A stretch of 64,000 bases of DNA from Ottowia beijingensis (lineage in GTDB: Bacteria > Pseudomonadota > Gammaproteobacteria > Burkholderiales > Burkholderiaceae_C): NCBI RefSeq assembly GCF_013423955.1, contig NZ_JACCKX010000001.1, forward strand, positions 3,844,001 through 3,908,000. Direction: 5' to 3'. Each line of letters begins with the position of its first letter. The stretch's first letter is position 1. Both the position numbers and the translations under genes were made by a program. Below, in pieces: positions 31,929-40,105 of this stretch. The notes under the pieces are model-generated. The model was not told where the DNA came from. It made no database searches and saw only the letters and a list, made by a program, of their open reading frames with translations.

Positions 31929-32793
31929 ATGAGCAATACATCGTCCAACCCCGAGATCGGGCACAGCATCGAAGCAGCGGGCATTCGCACCAACTACCAC
32001 GACAGTGGTGGCCAGAACGCGCCCGTGCTGCTCATCCACGGCTCGGGGCCGGGTGTTTCTGCCTGGGCCAACTGGCGCCTGGTGATGCCCGCGCTGGCGC
32101 AGAACGCCCGCGTGATTGCGCCCGACATGGTGGGCTTTGGCTACTCGGAGCGCCCGCAAGGCTTTGTCTACAGCATGGACGCCTGGGTGCGCCAGGCTGT
32201 GGGCCTGCTCGATGCCCTAGGCATTGAGCGCACCGACCTGGTGGGCAACTCGTTTGGCGGCGGCCTGTCGCTGGCGCTGGCCATTGCCCACCCCGAGCGC
32301 GTGCGCCGCTTGGTGCTGATGGGCAGTGCCGGTGTCTCCTTCCCCTGACCGAGGGGCTGGACGCCGTGTGGGGCTACACCCCTCGGTAGAGAACATGCGC
32401 GCCATCATGGACTACTTCGCCTTCGACCAAGGCCTGATGAGCGACGACCTGGCGCGCCTGCGCTTTGAGGCCAGCATCCGCCCCGGCTTTCAAGAATCGT
32501 TCGCCGCCATGTTCCCCGCCCCGCGCCAGCGCTGGATTGAAGCCCTGGCCAGCGCCGAGGCCGACATCCGTGCCCTGCCGCACCAAGCCCTGGTCATCCA
32601 TGGCCGCGAAGACCGCGTGATCCCGCTGAGCACCTCGCTGACCTTGTCCAGCTGGATTCAGCGCTCCCAACTGCACGTCTATGGCCAATGCGGCCACTGG
32701 ACGCAAATTGAACACGCCGCGCGCTTTGCCCGCCTGGTGGGCGACTTCCTTGCTGAAGCGCACCCCGACGAGCCGCTGCCGCTGCGGCCCTGA
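31929..32793 (+). CDS. dmpD: 2-hydroxymuconic semialdehyde hydrolase (two frame breaks)
   Basis: About 288 residues, alpha/beta hydrolase that releases formate and 2-oxopent-4-enoate from the ring-fission product. Oxyanion region LLIHGSGPGVSAWANWR, nucleophile elbow VGNSFGGGLSLALA (Ser), HGREDRVIPL (Asp) and YGQCGHWTQIEH (His) complete the triad. Breaks at C runs 32342-32345 and 32379-32382; correcting both gives VSFPLTEGLDAVWGY then TPSVENMRAIMDYF. It provides the hydrolytic route for ketones and aldehydes that DmpC cannot oxidise. Confidence 0.92.
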
Positions 32794-32829
32794 ACGACTT
32801 TTCTGAACACCCTCGCCAAAGGAACCCCC

Positions 32830-33618
32830 ATGACCATGACCCCTGCCTTGATCGAACAACTGGGCGACGAGCTGTACCAGGCCCTGACGCAGCGCCAAAC
32901 GCTGGAGCCGCTGACCAACCTCCATGCCGACATCACCATTGAAGACGCCTACGCCATCCAGCAAAAAATGCTGGCGCGCCGCTTGGCCGCTGGTGAAAAA
33001 GTGGTCGGCAAGAAAATTGGCGTGACCAGCCAGGCCGTGATGAACATGCTGGGCGTGTTCCAGCCCGACTTTGGCTGGCTCACCGACGGCATGGTGTTCA
33101 ACGAAGGCGAGGCCGTGCCCGCCAACACGCTGATCCAACCCAAGGCCGAGGGCGAGATTGCCTTCGTGCTGAAGAAAACCCTCAAGGGCCCCGGCGTGAC
33201 GGCGGCCGACGTGCTGGCCGCCACCGAGGGCGTGATGGCCTGCTTTGAAATCGTGGATTCGCGCATCCGCGACTGGAAAATCAAGATTCAAGACACCGTG
33301 GCTGACAACGCCAGCTGCGGCGTGTTCGTGCTGGGCGACCGCCTGGTCGATCCGCGCGACGTGGACTTGGGCACCTGCGGCATGGTACTGGAAAAGAATG
33401 GCGAGATCGTTGCCACCGGTGCTGGCGCTGCGGCCCTGGGCCACCCCGCCAACGCCGTGGCCTGGCTGGCCAACACGCTGGGCCGCCTGGGCATTGCGCT
33501 GGAAGCCGGTGAAGTGGTGCTGTCGGGTTCGCTGGGCATCATGGTGCCTGTGCAAGCGGGCGACAACCTGCGTGTGACCATCGGCGGCATCGGCGGTTGC
33601 TCGGTGCGTTTCCTCTAA
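32830..33618 (+). CDS. dmpE: 2-oxopent-4-enoate hydratase
   Basis: 262 residues, intact. Adds water to 2-hydroxypenta-2,4-dienoate to give 4-hydroxy-2-oxovalerate. Family segments: GKKIGVTSQAVMNMLGV, PKAEGEIAFVLKKTLKGPGV (metal-binding E-x-E), ACFEIVDSRIRDWKIKIQDT, VADNASCG and LGHPANAVAWLANTLG. It is a paralogue of dmpH at 38016, with which it forms a complex in the Pseudomonas CF600 system. Starts 36 bp after dmpD. Confidence 0.92.
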   Translation: MTMTPALIEQLGDELYQALTQRQTLEPLTNLHADITIEDAYAIQQKMLARRLAAGEKVVGKKIGVTSQAVMNMLGVFQPDFGWLTDGMVFNEGEAVPANTLIQPKAEGEIAFVLKKTLKGPGVTAADVLAATEGVMACFEIVDSRIRDWKIKIQDTVADNASCGVFVLGDRLVDPRDVDLGTCGMVLEKNGEIVATGAGAAALGHPANAVAWLANTLGRLGIALEAGEVVLSGSLGIMVPVQAGDNLRVTIGGIGGCSVRFL

Positions 33619-33628
33619 GGAGCGCGGC

Positions 33629-34420
33629 ATGGACTTGCAACTCAGCGGCAAACGCGCCCTGGTCACCGGCTCCACCGCAGGCATTGGCTTTGCCATTGCC
33701 ACCGAACTAGCACGCGAAGGCGTGGCCGTCGTGCTCAATGGCCGCAGCGAGGAGCGCGTGGCCCAAGCCGTGCAGCGCCTGCAGGCGGCCGTGCCACAGG
33801 CCCAGGTGCGCGGCGTGGCTGCCGACGTGGCCACGGCCGTCGGCTGCGACCTGCTGGCCCAGGCCAGCGCGGGCGTGGACATTCTGGTGAACAACTTCGG
33901 CATCTTCGATCCGCAGCCCTTCGGGGCCATCGACGATGCCCAGTGGCAGCGCTTTTTGATGCCAACGTGATGAGTGGCGTGCGCCTAAGCCGCGCACTGC
34001 TGCCCGCCATGCAGGCCGCAGGCTGGGGCCGGATCGTGTTCATTAACAGCGAGTCCGGCGTGAATCCCCCACCGAAATGGTGCATTACGGCATGAGCAAG
34101 GCAGCACAGCTGTCCGTCTCACGCGGGCTGGCGCAGCACTGCGCAGGCACGGGCGTGACGGTCAATGCCGTGCTGCCCGGCCCCACCAGCACTGAGGGAG
34201 TGGGCGACTTTTTCGCCAAGCTGGCTGCCGACCAGGGCGTGGATCTGGCCGAGGCCGAGCGGCGCTTTTTCGCCCAGGCACGCCCCACCTCGCTGCTGCG
34301 CCGCTTCATCGAACCTTCCGAGGTTGCCGCACTAGTGGCCTATGTGTGCAGCCCCGATCCTCCGCCACCAATGGTGCAGCGCTGCGGGTTGAGGGCGGCA
34401 TCCTGTCTTCGATTTGCTGA
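33629..34420 (+). CDS. Short-chain dehydrogenase/reductase inside the meta operon (frame breaks)
   Basis: About 264 residues. NAD(P)-binding TGSTAGIGFAIATELAREG, NNFGIFDPQPFG (modified NNAG), SINS-like segment INSESGVN, catalytic YGMSK and VNAVLPGPTSTEGV. Breaks at T run 33953-33957, C run 34065-34070 and 34352-34361; the corrected C-terminus is SATNGAALRVEGGILSSIC, stop 34420. Classical SDR length and motifs. SDRs are not part of the standard dmp operon, though related ones occur in aph-like clusters; substrate unknown, possibly an alcohol or diol formed from substituted phenols. Only 8 bp separate it from dmpE. Confidence 0.84.
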
Positions 34421-34442
34421 CCCTTTTTCCAAAGGACTTCTT

Positions 34443-35348
34443 ATGACCCAAAAATCAAATGTGCCCTGATCGGCCCCGGTAACATCGGCACCGACCTGCT
34501 GGCCAAGCTGCAGCGCAGCCCCGTGCTCGAACCCGTGTGGATGGTGGGTATCGACCCCGAATCGGACGGCTTGAAGCGTGCCCGTGAGATGGGCATCAAA
34601 ACCACCCACGAAGGCGTGGATGGCCTGATCCCCTACATGAAGGCAGACGGCGTGCAAATCGTCTTCGACGCCACCAGCGCCTACGTGCACGCCGAGAACT
34701 CGCGCAAGGTCAACGCGCAGGGCGCCCTCATGATCGACCTCACGCCTGCGGCCATCGGCCCGTTCTGCGTGCCGCCCGTCAACCTGAAGGAGCACGTGGG
34801 CAAGGCCGAGATGAACGTCAACATGGTCACCTGCGGTGGCCAGGCCACCATCCCCATGGTCGCAGCGGTGAGCCGCGTGCAGCCTGTGGCGTATGGCGAG
34901 ATCGTCGCCACCGTCTCCAGCCGCTCGGCGGGCCCCGGCACGCGCAAGAACATCGACGAGTTCACCCGCACCACCGCCGGTGCCATTGAGAAGGTGGGCG
35001 GCGCCAAAGGGCAAGGCCATCATCATCATCAACCCGGCCGATCCACCGCTGATCATGCGCGACACCGTGCACTGCCTGGTGGAAGGCGAGCCCGACCGCG
35101 AAGCCATCACCAAGAGCATTCACGACATGCTGGCCGAAGTGCAAAAGTACGTGCCCGGCTACAAGCTGGTCAACGGCCCGGTGTTTGACGGCAACCGCGT
35201 CTCGGTCTTTCTGGAGGTTGAAGGCCTGGGCGACTACCTGCCCAAGTACGCCGGCAACCTGGACATCATGACCGCCGCTGCCGCGCGCACCGCCGAAATG
35301 TTTGCCGAAGAAATTTTGGCCGGCACGCTCACCTTGCAAGCCGCCTAA
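34443..35348 (+). CDS. dmpF: Acetaldehyde dehydrogenase (acylating) (two frame breaks)
   Basis: About 302 residues. Converts acetaldehyde, channelled from DmpG, to acetyl-CoA with NAD and CoA. Nucleotide-binding start [19 protein letters not shown], catalytic Cys in [14 protein letters not shown], and C-terminal [17 protein letters not shown]. Breaks at the A run 34450-34454 right after the start (ATGACCCAAAAATC; one A short) and at 35009-35011 (extra G; correct reading [17 protein letters not shown]). The same kind of run at the start of dmpG is also short by one A. Family length is normal. Confidence 0.92.
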
Positions 35349-35359
35349 GGAGTTTTGAC

Positions 35360-36387
35360 ATGACACAAAAATCACCCTGCACGACATGACGCTGCGCGAC
35401 GGCATGCACCCCAAGCGCCACCTGATGACCTTGGAGCAAATGAAGTCCGTGGCCCAGGGGCTGGACGCTGCAGGCATCCCACTCATCGAGGTCACCCACG
35501 GCGATGGCCTGGGCGGCGCTTCGGTGAACTACGGCTTTCCGGCGCACAGCGACGAAGAGTATTTGAGCACCGTCATCCCGCTAATGAAACAGGCCAAAGT
35601 CTCGGCCCTGCTGCTGCCGGGCATCGGCACCGTCGATCACCTCAAAATGGCCCATGGCCTGGGTGTGCACACCATCCGCGTGGCCACCCACTGCACCGAG
35701 GCCGATGTGAGCGAGCAGCACATCACCATGGCCCGCAAACTGGACATGGACACCGTCGGCTTTCTGATGATGGCGCACATGAGCGATTCTGCCGGTCTCA
35801 TCAAACAAGCCAAGCTGATGGAAGGCTACGGTGCTAACTGCATCTACGTCACCGACTCGGCCGGCTACCTGCTGCCCGACCAGGTGAAAGAGCGCATCGC
35901 TGCCGTGCGCGATGCCCTGAAGCCCGAGACCGAGCTGGGCTTTCACGGCCACCACAACCTCGCCATGGGCGTAGCCAACAGCGTGGCCGCCATCGAGGCC
36001 GGTGCCAACCGCATTGATGCCGCTGCTGCTGGCCTGGGCGCTGGCGCAGGCAACACCCCGATGGAAGTGCTGGTGGCCGTTCTCGACCGCATGGGCATCC
36101 AAACCGGGGTGGACGTGTGGAAGATCCAAGACGTGGCCGAAGACCTGGTCGTACCCTTGATGGACTTCCCTATCCGCATCGACCGCGACGCGCTCACGCT
36201 GGGCTACGCCGGGGTGTATGGCAGCTTCTTGCTGTTTGCCAAGCGTGCTGAGAAGAAGTACGGCATTCCGGCGCGCGATCTGCTGGTCGAGCTGGGCCGC
36301 CGTGGCATGGTGGGTGGTCAGGAAGACATGATTGAAGACACCGCCCTGACCATGGCCCGCGAACGTGGCATTGCCCTGCCTGCATAA
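35360..36387 (+). CDS. dmpG: 4-hydroxy-2-oxovalerate aldolase (one frame break)
   Basis: About 343 residues, Mn-dependent class II aldolase splitting 4-hydroxy-2-oxovalerate into pyruvate and acetaldehyde. [14 protein letters not shown] carries the metal and catalytic residues (R, D), [16 protein letters not shown] supplies the HxH metal ligands, and [14 protein letters not shown] and [14 protein letters not shown] are conserved. The A run at 35367-35371 is one base short just after the start ATGACACAAAAATC, giving a stop after eight codons as read. Forms a complex with DmpF for acetaldehyde channelling; the two genes are 11 bp apart. Confidence 0.93.
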
Positions 36388-36484
36388 CCTGCTTGCAAAG
36401 CAACGTCAGCACTGCCCCAGCGCGGTGCTGACCTGGGCCACCACGCTCAACCCTTGATCAACCCTTGAACCAGGAGTGCCTCCA

Positions 36485-37942
36485 ATGAACATGCTCGCAT
36501 GGTGGAACCCCGCTACAGGGCTTGGCTTTGCGCTGGGCCTGCTGTGCGGAATGGCCTTGGTGGCCCTGGTGGCCTGGTGCAGTCGTGGAAGACTTCGGTG
36601 GCGCAACCGCCGGGGCGCTTCTCGCCAGACCGTATTGGCACAGATCGACCAGCACGCGCTGGACGTGATTGTCAATAACGCGAGCATGCTGTCCTCCTTC
36701 ACCCGGGTGGTGGCTTTTTCTCGCACGCAAGAGAGCAGCCTGCAGGCCCTGGATCAGAGCGTGCATGGCTTGTCTGAAAGCGTCGAGACGGTGGTGCAAT
36801 CGGCCGACATCTCTCGCCAGCAAGTGCAATCCATGTACGAGCTGGCACTCGATGGCGACCGCTTGCTGCGCGAGACAACAGAGCAAATCACCGCCCTGGG
36901 CAGTTCTGCCCATGGCCTGGATGTCCGTTTTGGCGAAGTCCGCCAGCACACTGCCGCCATTGACGGCATCCTGTCCATGATTAAGAACGTAGCCATGCAA
37001 ACGCACTTACTCTCCCTCAACGCCGCCGTGGAAGCCGCCCGAGCGGGCGAGCAGGGTCGGGGCTTTGCCGTGGTGGCCGACGAAGTGCGCAAACTGGCCG
37101 CCCGCACCAGCGAAGCGACCCAGCAAATTCAGCAGATGGTCGTCGGCATCACCCATAGCACGCAAGAAGCCGATCAATTTCTGCAAACCGTGCTGCAAGG
37201 CATGGATAGCGGTGTGGCCCGCACCCAACAAACGAGCAATGCCCTGGCCGACATCCGCGCCCGGGCTGAACAGGCGCTGACCGCTACCAGCAGCATGGCC
37301 CAGGCGGTGCAAACACAAACCCACTGGGGCGAACGCCTGCGCCAGCAAAGCGAAACTCTGTCACAAGCGGCCAAGGAATCGGTGGAATGGATTGGCAAAA
37401 GCAACACCCAGGTGCGCACCGTGCAAGCCATGGTGGGCCAGCTCAAACGCGAAACAGCCGCCCTGCAGCCCAAGCGCCAGGCGCTGGAAGTGATCAGCGA
37501 TGGGGTGGAAGAAATGCGTGCCTGCAACATCCTTATCATGAATTCCGAAACATGGAACGATGTGGCCGCCGTAGTTCACCGCATTGGTGAACTCGACCAG
37601 CTCATCGACCAGGCATGGGCCCAGGCCGCCACCCTGCGCACCCGCGCTGCCGGCCAAGACTTTGACCGCGCCATGGCGCACTACCGCCAAGTGCGTGCCC
37701 GAATGCTGGAGTGTGCCCGCCAGGGCGACTTTGACACCATCCGGCAACTGGTCCCCGAGCAGGTGCGCCCCGCTTACGACCGCGTCAAAAACGCCTTGAG
37801 CGCCCTGGGCGATAGCACAGGCCGCAACGTTCCGGCCACCGCCGCCGCAGCGACACCCCAAACAAGCGCACCGGTGCCCGCCGTACCCAGCAACCGGGTG
37901 ACCCCAGTTCTGCGCCAGGCAGGGCAGCCTTTCAGGCTATAG
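36485..37942 (+). CDS. Chemoreceptor (MCP) with single N-terminal membrane helix
   Basis: 485 residues. One membrane helix ([20 protein letters not shown], about residues 13 to 32), no periplasmic sensor and no clear HAMP. Then a coiled-coil signalling domain with the conserved hairpin: [20 protein letters not shown] and [20 protein letters not shown]. After about residue 330 there is a further helical region ([20 protein letters not shown] onward) with a Thr/Ala/Pro-rich tail. It lies between dmpG and dmpH in the same direction, so it is probably induced with the pathway and senses aromatics, intermediates or energy state from the cytoplasm. ATG 36485 follows CAGGAG; a GTG three codons earlier is less likely. 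Confidence 0.85.
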   Translation: MNMLAWWNPATGLGFALGLLCGMALVALVAWCSRGRLRWRNRRGASRQTVLAQIDQHALDVIVNNASMLSSFTRVVAFSRTQESSLQALDQSVHGLSESVETVVQSADISRQQVQSMYELALDGDRLLRETTEQITALGSSAHGLDVRFGEVRQHTAAIDGILSMIKNVAMQTHLLSLNAAVEAARAGEQGRGFAVVADEVRKLAARTSEATQQIQQMVVGITHSTQEADQFLQTVLQGMDSGVARTQQTSNALADIRARAEQALTATSSMAQAVQTQTHWGERLRQQSETLSQAAKESVEWIGKSNTQVRTVQAMVGQLKRETAALQPKRQALEVISDGVEEMRACNILIMNSETWNDVAAVVHRIGELDQLIDQAWAQAATLRTRAAGQDFDRAMAHYRQVRARMLECARQGDFDTIRQLVPEQVRPAYDRVKNALSALGDSTGRNVPATAAAATPQTSAPVPAVPSNRVTPVLRQAGQPFRL

Positions 37943-38015
37943 CCCATTAACCAACGCGGCACTTGGGCTAACGATTTCCGACTTTTATTCATCCCAACTT
38001 TTTGGAGTATTCACT

Positions 38016-38804
38016 ATGGCACTCTCACCCCAAACCATCGCCCAACTTGCTGAACACCTGGAAACCTGCCAGCTTGAAGTTCGCGATACACCCAAAATCA
38101 CCAACGACCACCCTGATATGGACTGGGACGATGCCTATGCGATTCAAGATGTCATCCTGCAGCGCAAGCTGGCACGCGGCGCGCGCGTTGTTGGCCTGAA
38201 GGCGGGCCTGACCTCACACGCCAAAATGAAACAAATGGGCGTGACCAACCCGGTGTTCGGCTTCCTGGTCGATGAATACGTGGTCTCCGAAGGGGCCACC
38301 GTGAACACCGCCGAACTGATTCACCCCAAGGTAGAACCCGAAATCGCCTTCGTGCTCAAGCACGCGCTCAAAGGGCCGGGCTGCCACATCGGCGCCGTGC
38401 TGGCGGCAACCGACTTCGTGCTGCCCGGCATCGAGGTCATCGACAGCCGCTACCGCGACTTCAAGTTTGACCTCAAGAGCGTGGTGGCCGACAACACCTC
38501 GGCCTCGCGCTTCGTGGTCGGCGGGCGCGCGATGCGCCCCGAAGACGTGGACCTGCGCACCGTGGGCATCGTGCTGGAGAAAAACGGCGAGCCCGTCGCT
38601 CTGGGCGCTGGCGCTGCCGTGCTGGGTCACCCCGCAGCGGCCATTGCCATGCTGGCCAACCACCTGGGCCGCCGCGGCCAGGAGATCCCGGCCGGCAGCC
38701 TGATTCTGTCGGGCGGCGCCACCGAAGCCGTGGCCGTGGCCGCGGGCGACAGCGTCTGCCTGCGCGTGCAGGGCATGGGCAGCGTCTCGCTGCGCTTTGC
38801 CTGA
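38016..38804 (+). CDS. dmpH: 4-oxalocrotonate decarboxylase
   Basis: 262 residues, intact. Decarboxylates 2-oxo-3-hexenedioate to 2-hydroxypenta-2,4-dienoate. Homologous to DmpE: GLKAGLTSHAKMKQMGV, HPKVEPEIAFVLKHALKGPG (metal-ligand Glu pair), EVIDSRYRDFKFDLKSVVAD, LGAGAAVLGHPAAAIAML. Separated from dmpG by the chemoreceptor gene, and followed by a rho-independent terminator, so it may be the last gene of the main transcript. Confidence 0.92.
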   Translation: MALSPQTIAQLAEHLETCQLEVRDTPKITNDHPDMDWDDAYAIQDVILQRKLARGARVVGLKAGLTSHAKMKQMGVTNPVFGFLVDEYVVSEGATVNTAELIHPKVEPEIAFVLKHALKGPGCHIGAVLAATDFVLPGIEVIDSRYRDFKFDLKSVVADNTSASRFVVGGRAMRPEDVDLRTVGIVLEKNGEPVALGAGAAVLGHPAAAIAMLANHLGRRGQEIPAGSLILSGGATEAVAVAAGDSVCLRVQGMGSVSLRFA

Positions 38805-38825
38805 GGGGCCGCGTCGCCCCTTTTT
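38804..38825 (+). terminator. Rho-independent terminator after dmpH
   Basis: Stem AGGGGC, loop CGCGTC, stem GCCCCT followed by TTTT, directly at the dmpH stop codon. It would separate the Bug receptor and dmpI from the main meta operon, at least in part. Confidence 0.65.
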
Positions 38826-38857
38826 GATGCAACCACAACGATAACTGGAGACAGCGC

Positions 38858-39840
38858 ATGCAACGACGTGACTTCATGACCGCAGGCGCGCTGGCCGCGC
38901 TGGGCGCAACCCTGCCCGGCGCCGCCTGGGCGCAGTCGGCCTACCCGACCAGGCCTGTGCGCCTGATCGTGCCCTTTCCGCCCGGCGGGCCGACAGACAT
39001 CATGGGCCGCACGGCCGCCAAGGCCATGGGCGACCAGCTGGGCCAGCAGTTCGTGGTGGAAAACAAGGCCGGCGCGGGCGGCAACATCGGCACCGACGCG
39101 GTGGCCAAGTCCGCGCCGGATGGCTACACCGTCGGCCTGTCGGCCATCAGCAGCCTGGCGATTGCCCCGCACCTGTATGGCAGCGTGCCGTTCAATGTCG
39201 AAAAAGACTTTGTCCCGATCTCCTGGTGGGCACCACGCCTTGCGCGCTGGTCGTGAATCCGTCGGCGCCGTTCTCCGACTTCAAGGGCATGGTGGCCTAT
39301 GCCAGGGCCAACCCCGGCAAGCTCAGCTACGCCACTTCCGGCATCGGCACCAGCAACCACCTGGCGGCCGAGCTGCTGCAGTCGGTGGCGGGTATCAAGC
39401 TGACCAACGTGCCGTACAAGGGCTCCAGCCAGATCGTGCCGGACCTGCTGTCGGGCACGGTGCTGATGAGCATGGAAAGCTCGCTGGCCACCACCTTGCA
39501 GCATGTCAGGGCAGGCAAGCTCAAGGCCATCGCGGTCACATCGCAACAGCGCACCAGGGCCCTGCCCCATGTGCCGACGATCGCCGAGTCCGGCTACCCC
39601 GGCTTTGAGGTGGAGACCTGGTTTGGCCTGATCGCGCCCGCCGGCACACCCGCAGCCATCGTCCAGAAGCTGCAGGCTGCCTGGGCCGCCGGCTCTGCCG
39701 CCCCCGAAGCGCAGACCGCGTTTGACAACATCTCCGGCAACCTGCGCGTCACCACGCCGCAGCAGTTTGCCGAGTTCATCCGCACCGAAAACCGCCGCTG
39801 GGGCGACCTGATCCGCAAGAACGGCATCAAGGCGGAATAA
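38858..39840 (+). CDS. Bug/TctC-family periplasmic receptor within the meta cluster (one frame break)
   Basis: About 328 residues. Twin-arginine-like signal MQRRDFMTAGALAALGATLP with AWA cleavage, then YPTRPVRLIVPFPPGGPTDI, the Bug hallmark, SATSGIGTSNH-like YATSGIGTSNHLAAELL, VPYKGSSQIVPDLLSGTV and LPHVPTIAESGYPGFEVETW. The frame breaks at about 39220-39230 (CCGATCTCCTGGTGGGC); correction gives ISLVGTTPCALVVNP. No TctA/B genes are near. It lies between the terminator after dmpH and dmpI; its ligand may be an aromatic carboxylate or a pathway dicarboxylate. Confidence 0.86.
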
Positions 39841-39865
39841 ACCCCTTTTCACAGACGGACACACC

Positions 39866-40057
39866 ATGCCATTCGCACAGATCTACATTATCGAAGGCCG
39901 CACCGAGGAGCAGAAAAAGGCTGTCATCGAGAAGGTGACCCAGGCCCTCGTCGATGCAGTGGGCGCGCCGCCCGCCAACGTGCGCGTCTGGATCCACGAT
40001 GTTCCCAAGGAAAACTGGGGCATCGCGGGCGTCAGCGCCAAGGAACTGGGACGGTAA
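39866..40057 (+). CDS. dmpI: 4-oxalocrotonate tautomerase
   Basis: 63 residues. Begins MPFAQIYIIEGRTEEQKKAV, so removal of Met exposes the catalytic Pro1; the conserved arginine R12 (EGRTEEQK) and R39 (VRVWIHDVPKENWG) are present. Isomerises 2-hydroxymuconate to 2-oxo-3-hexenedioate between DmpC and DmpH. It completes the lower pathway. The IS1071 fragment starts 48 bp downstream. Confidence 0.92.
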   Translation: MPFAQIYIIEGRTEEQKKAVIEKVTQALVDAVGAPPANVRVWIHDVPKENWGIAGVSAKELGR

Positions 40058-40065
40058 GCGCCTTG

Positions 40066-40105
40066 TGGCCAAAATAGCTTGCAGCGCTTATCCAGCAAGC
40101 GTTGC
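40066..40105. repeat. Dispersed intergenic repeat, copy f, cut by IS1071
   Basis: GGCCAAAATAGCTTGCAGCG, then CTTATCCAGCAAGCGTTG. It has the ATAGCT and GCGCTT..AAGCG stem of the family but its right part is missing because IS1071 sequence begins at 40106. It marks the right edge of the catabolic DNA. Confidence 0.6.
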
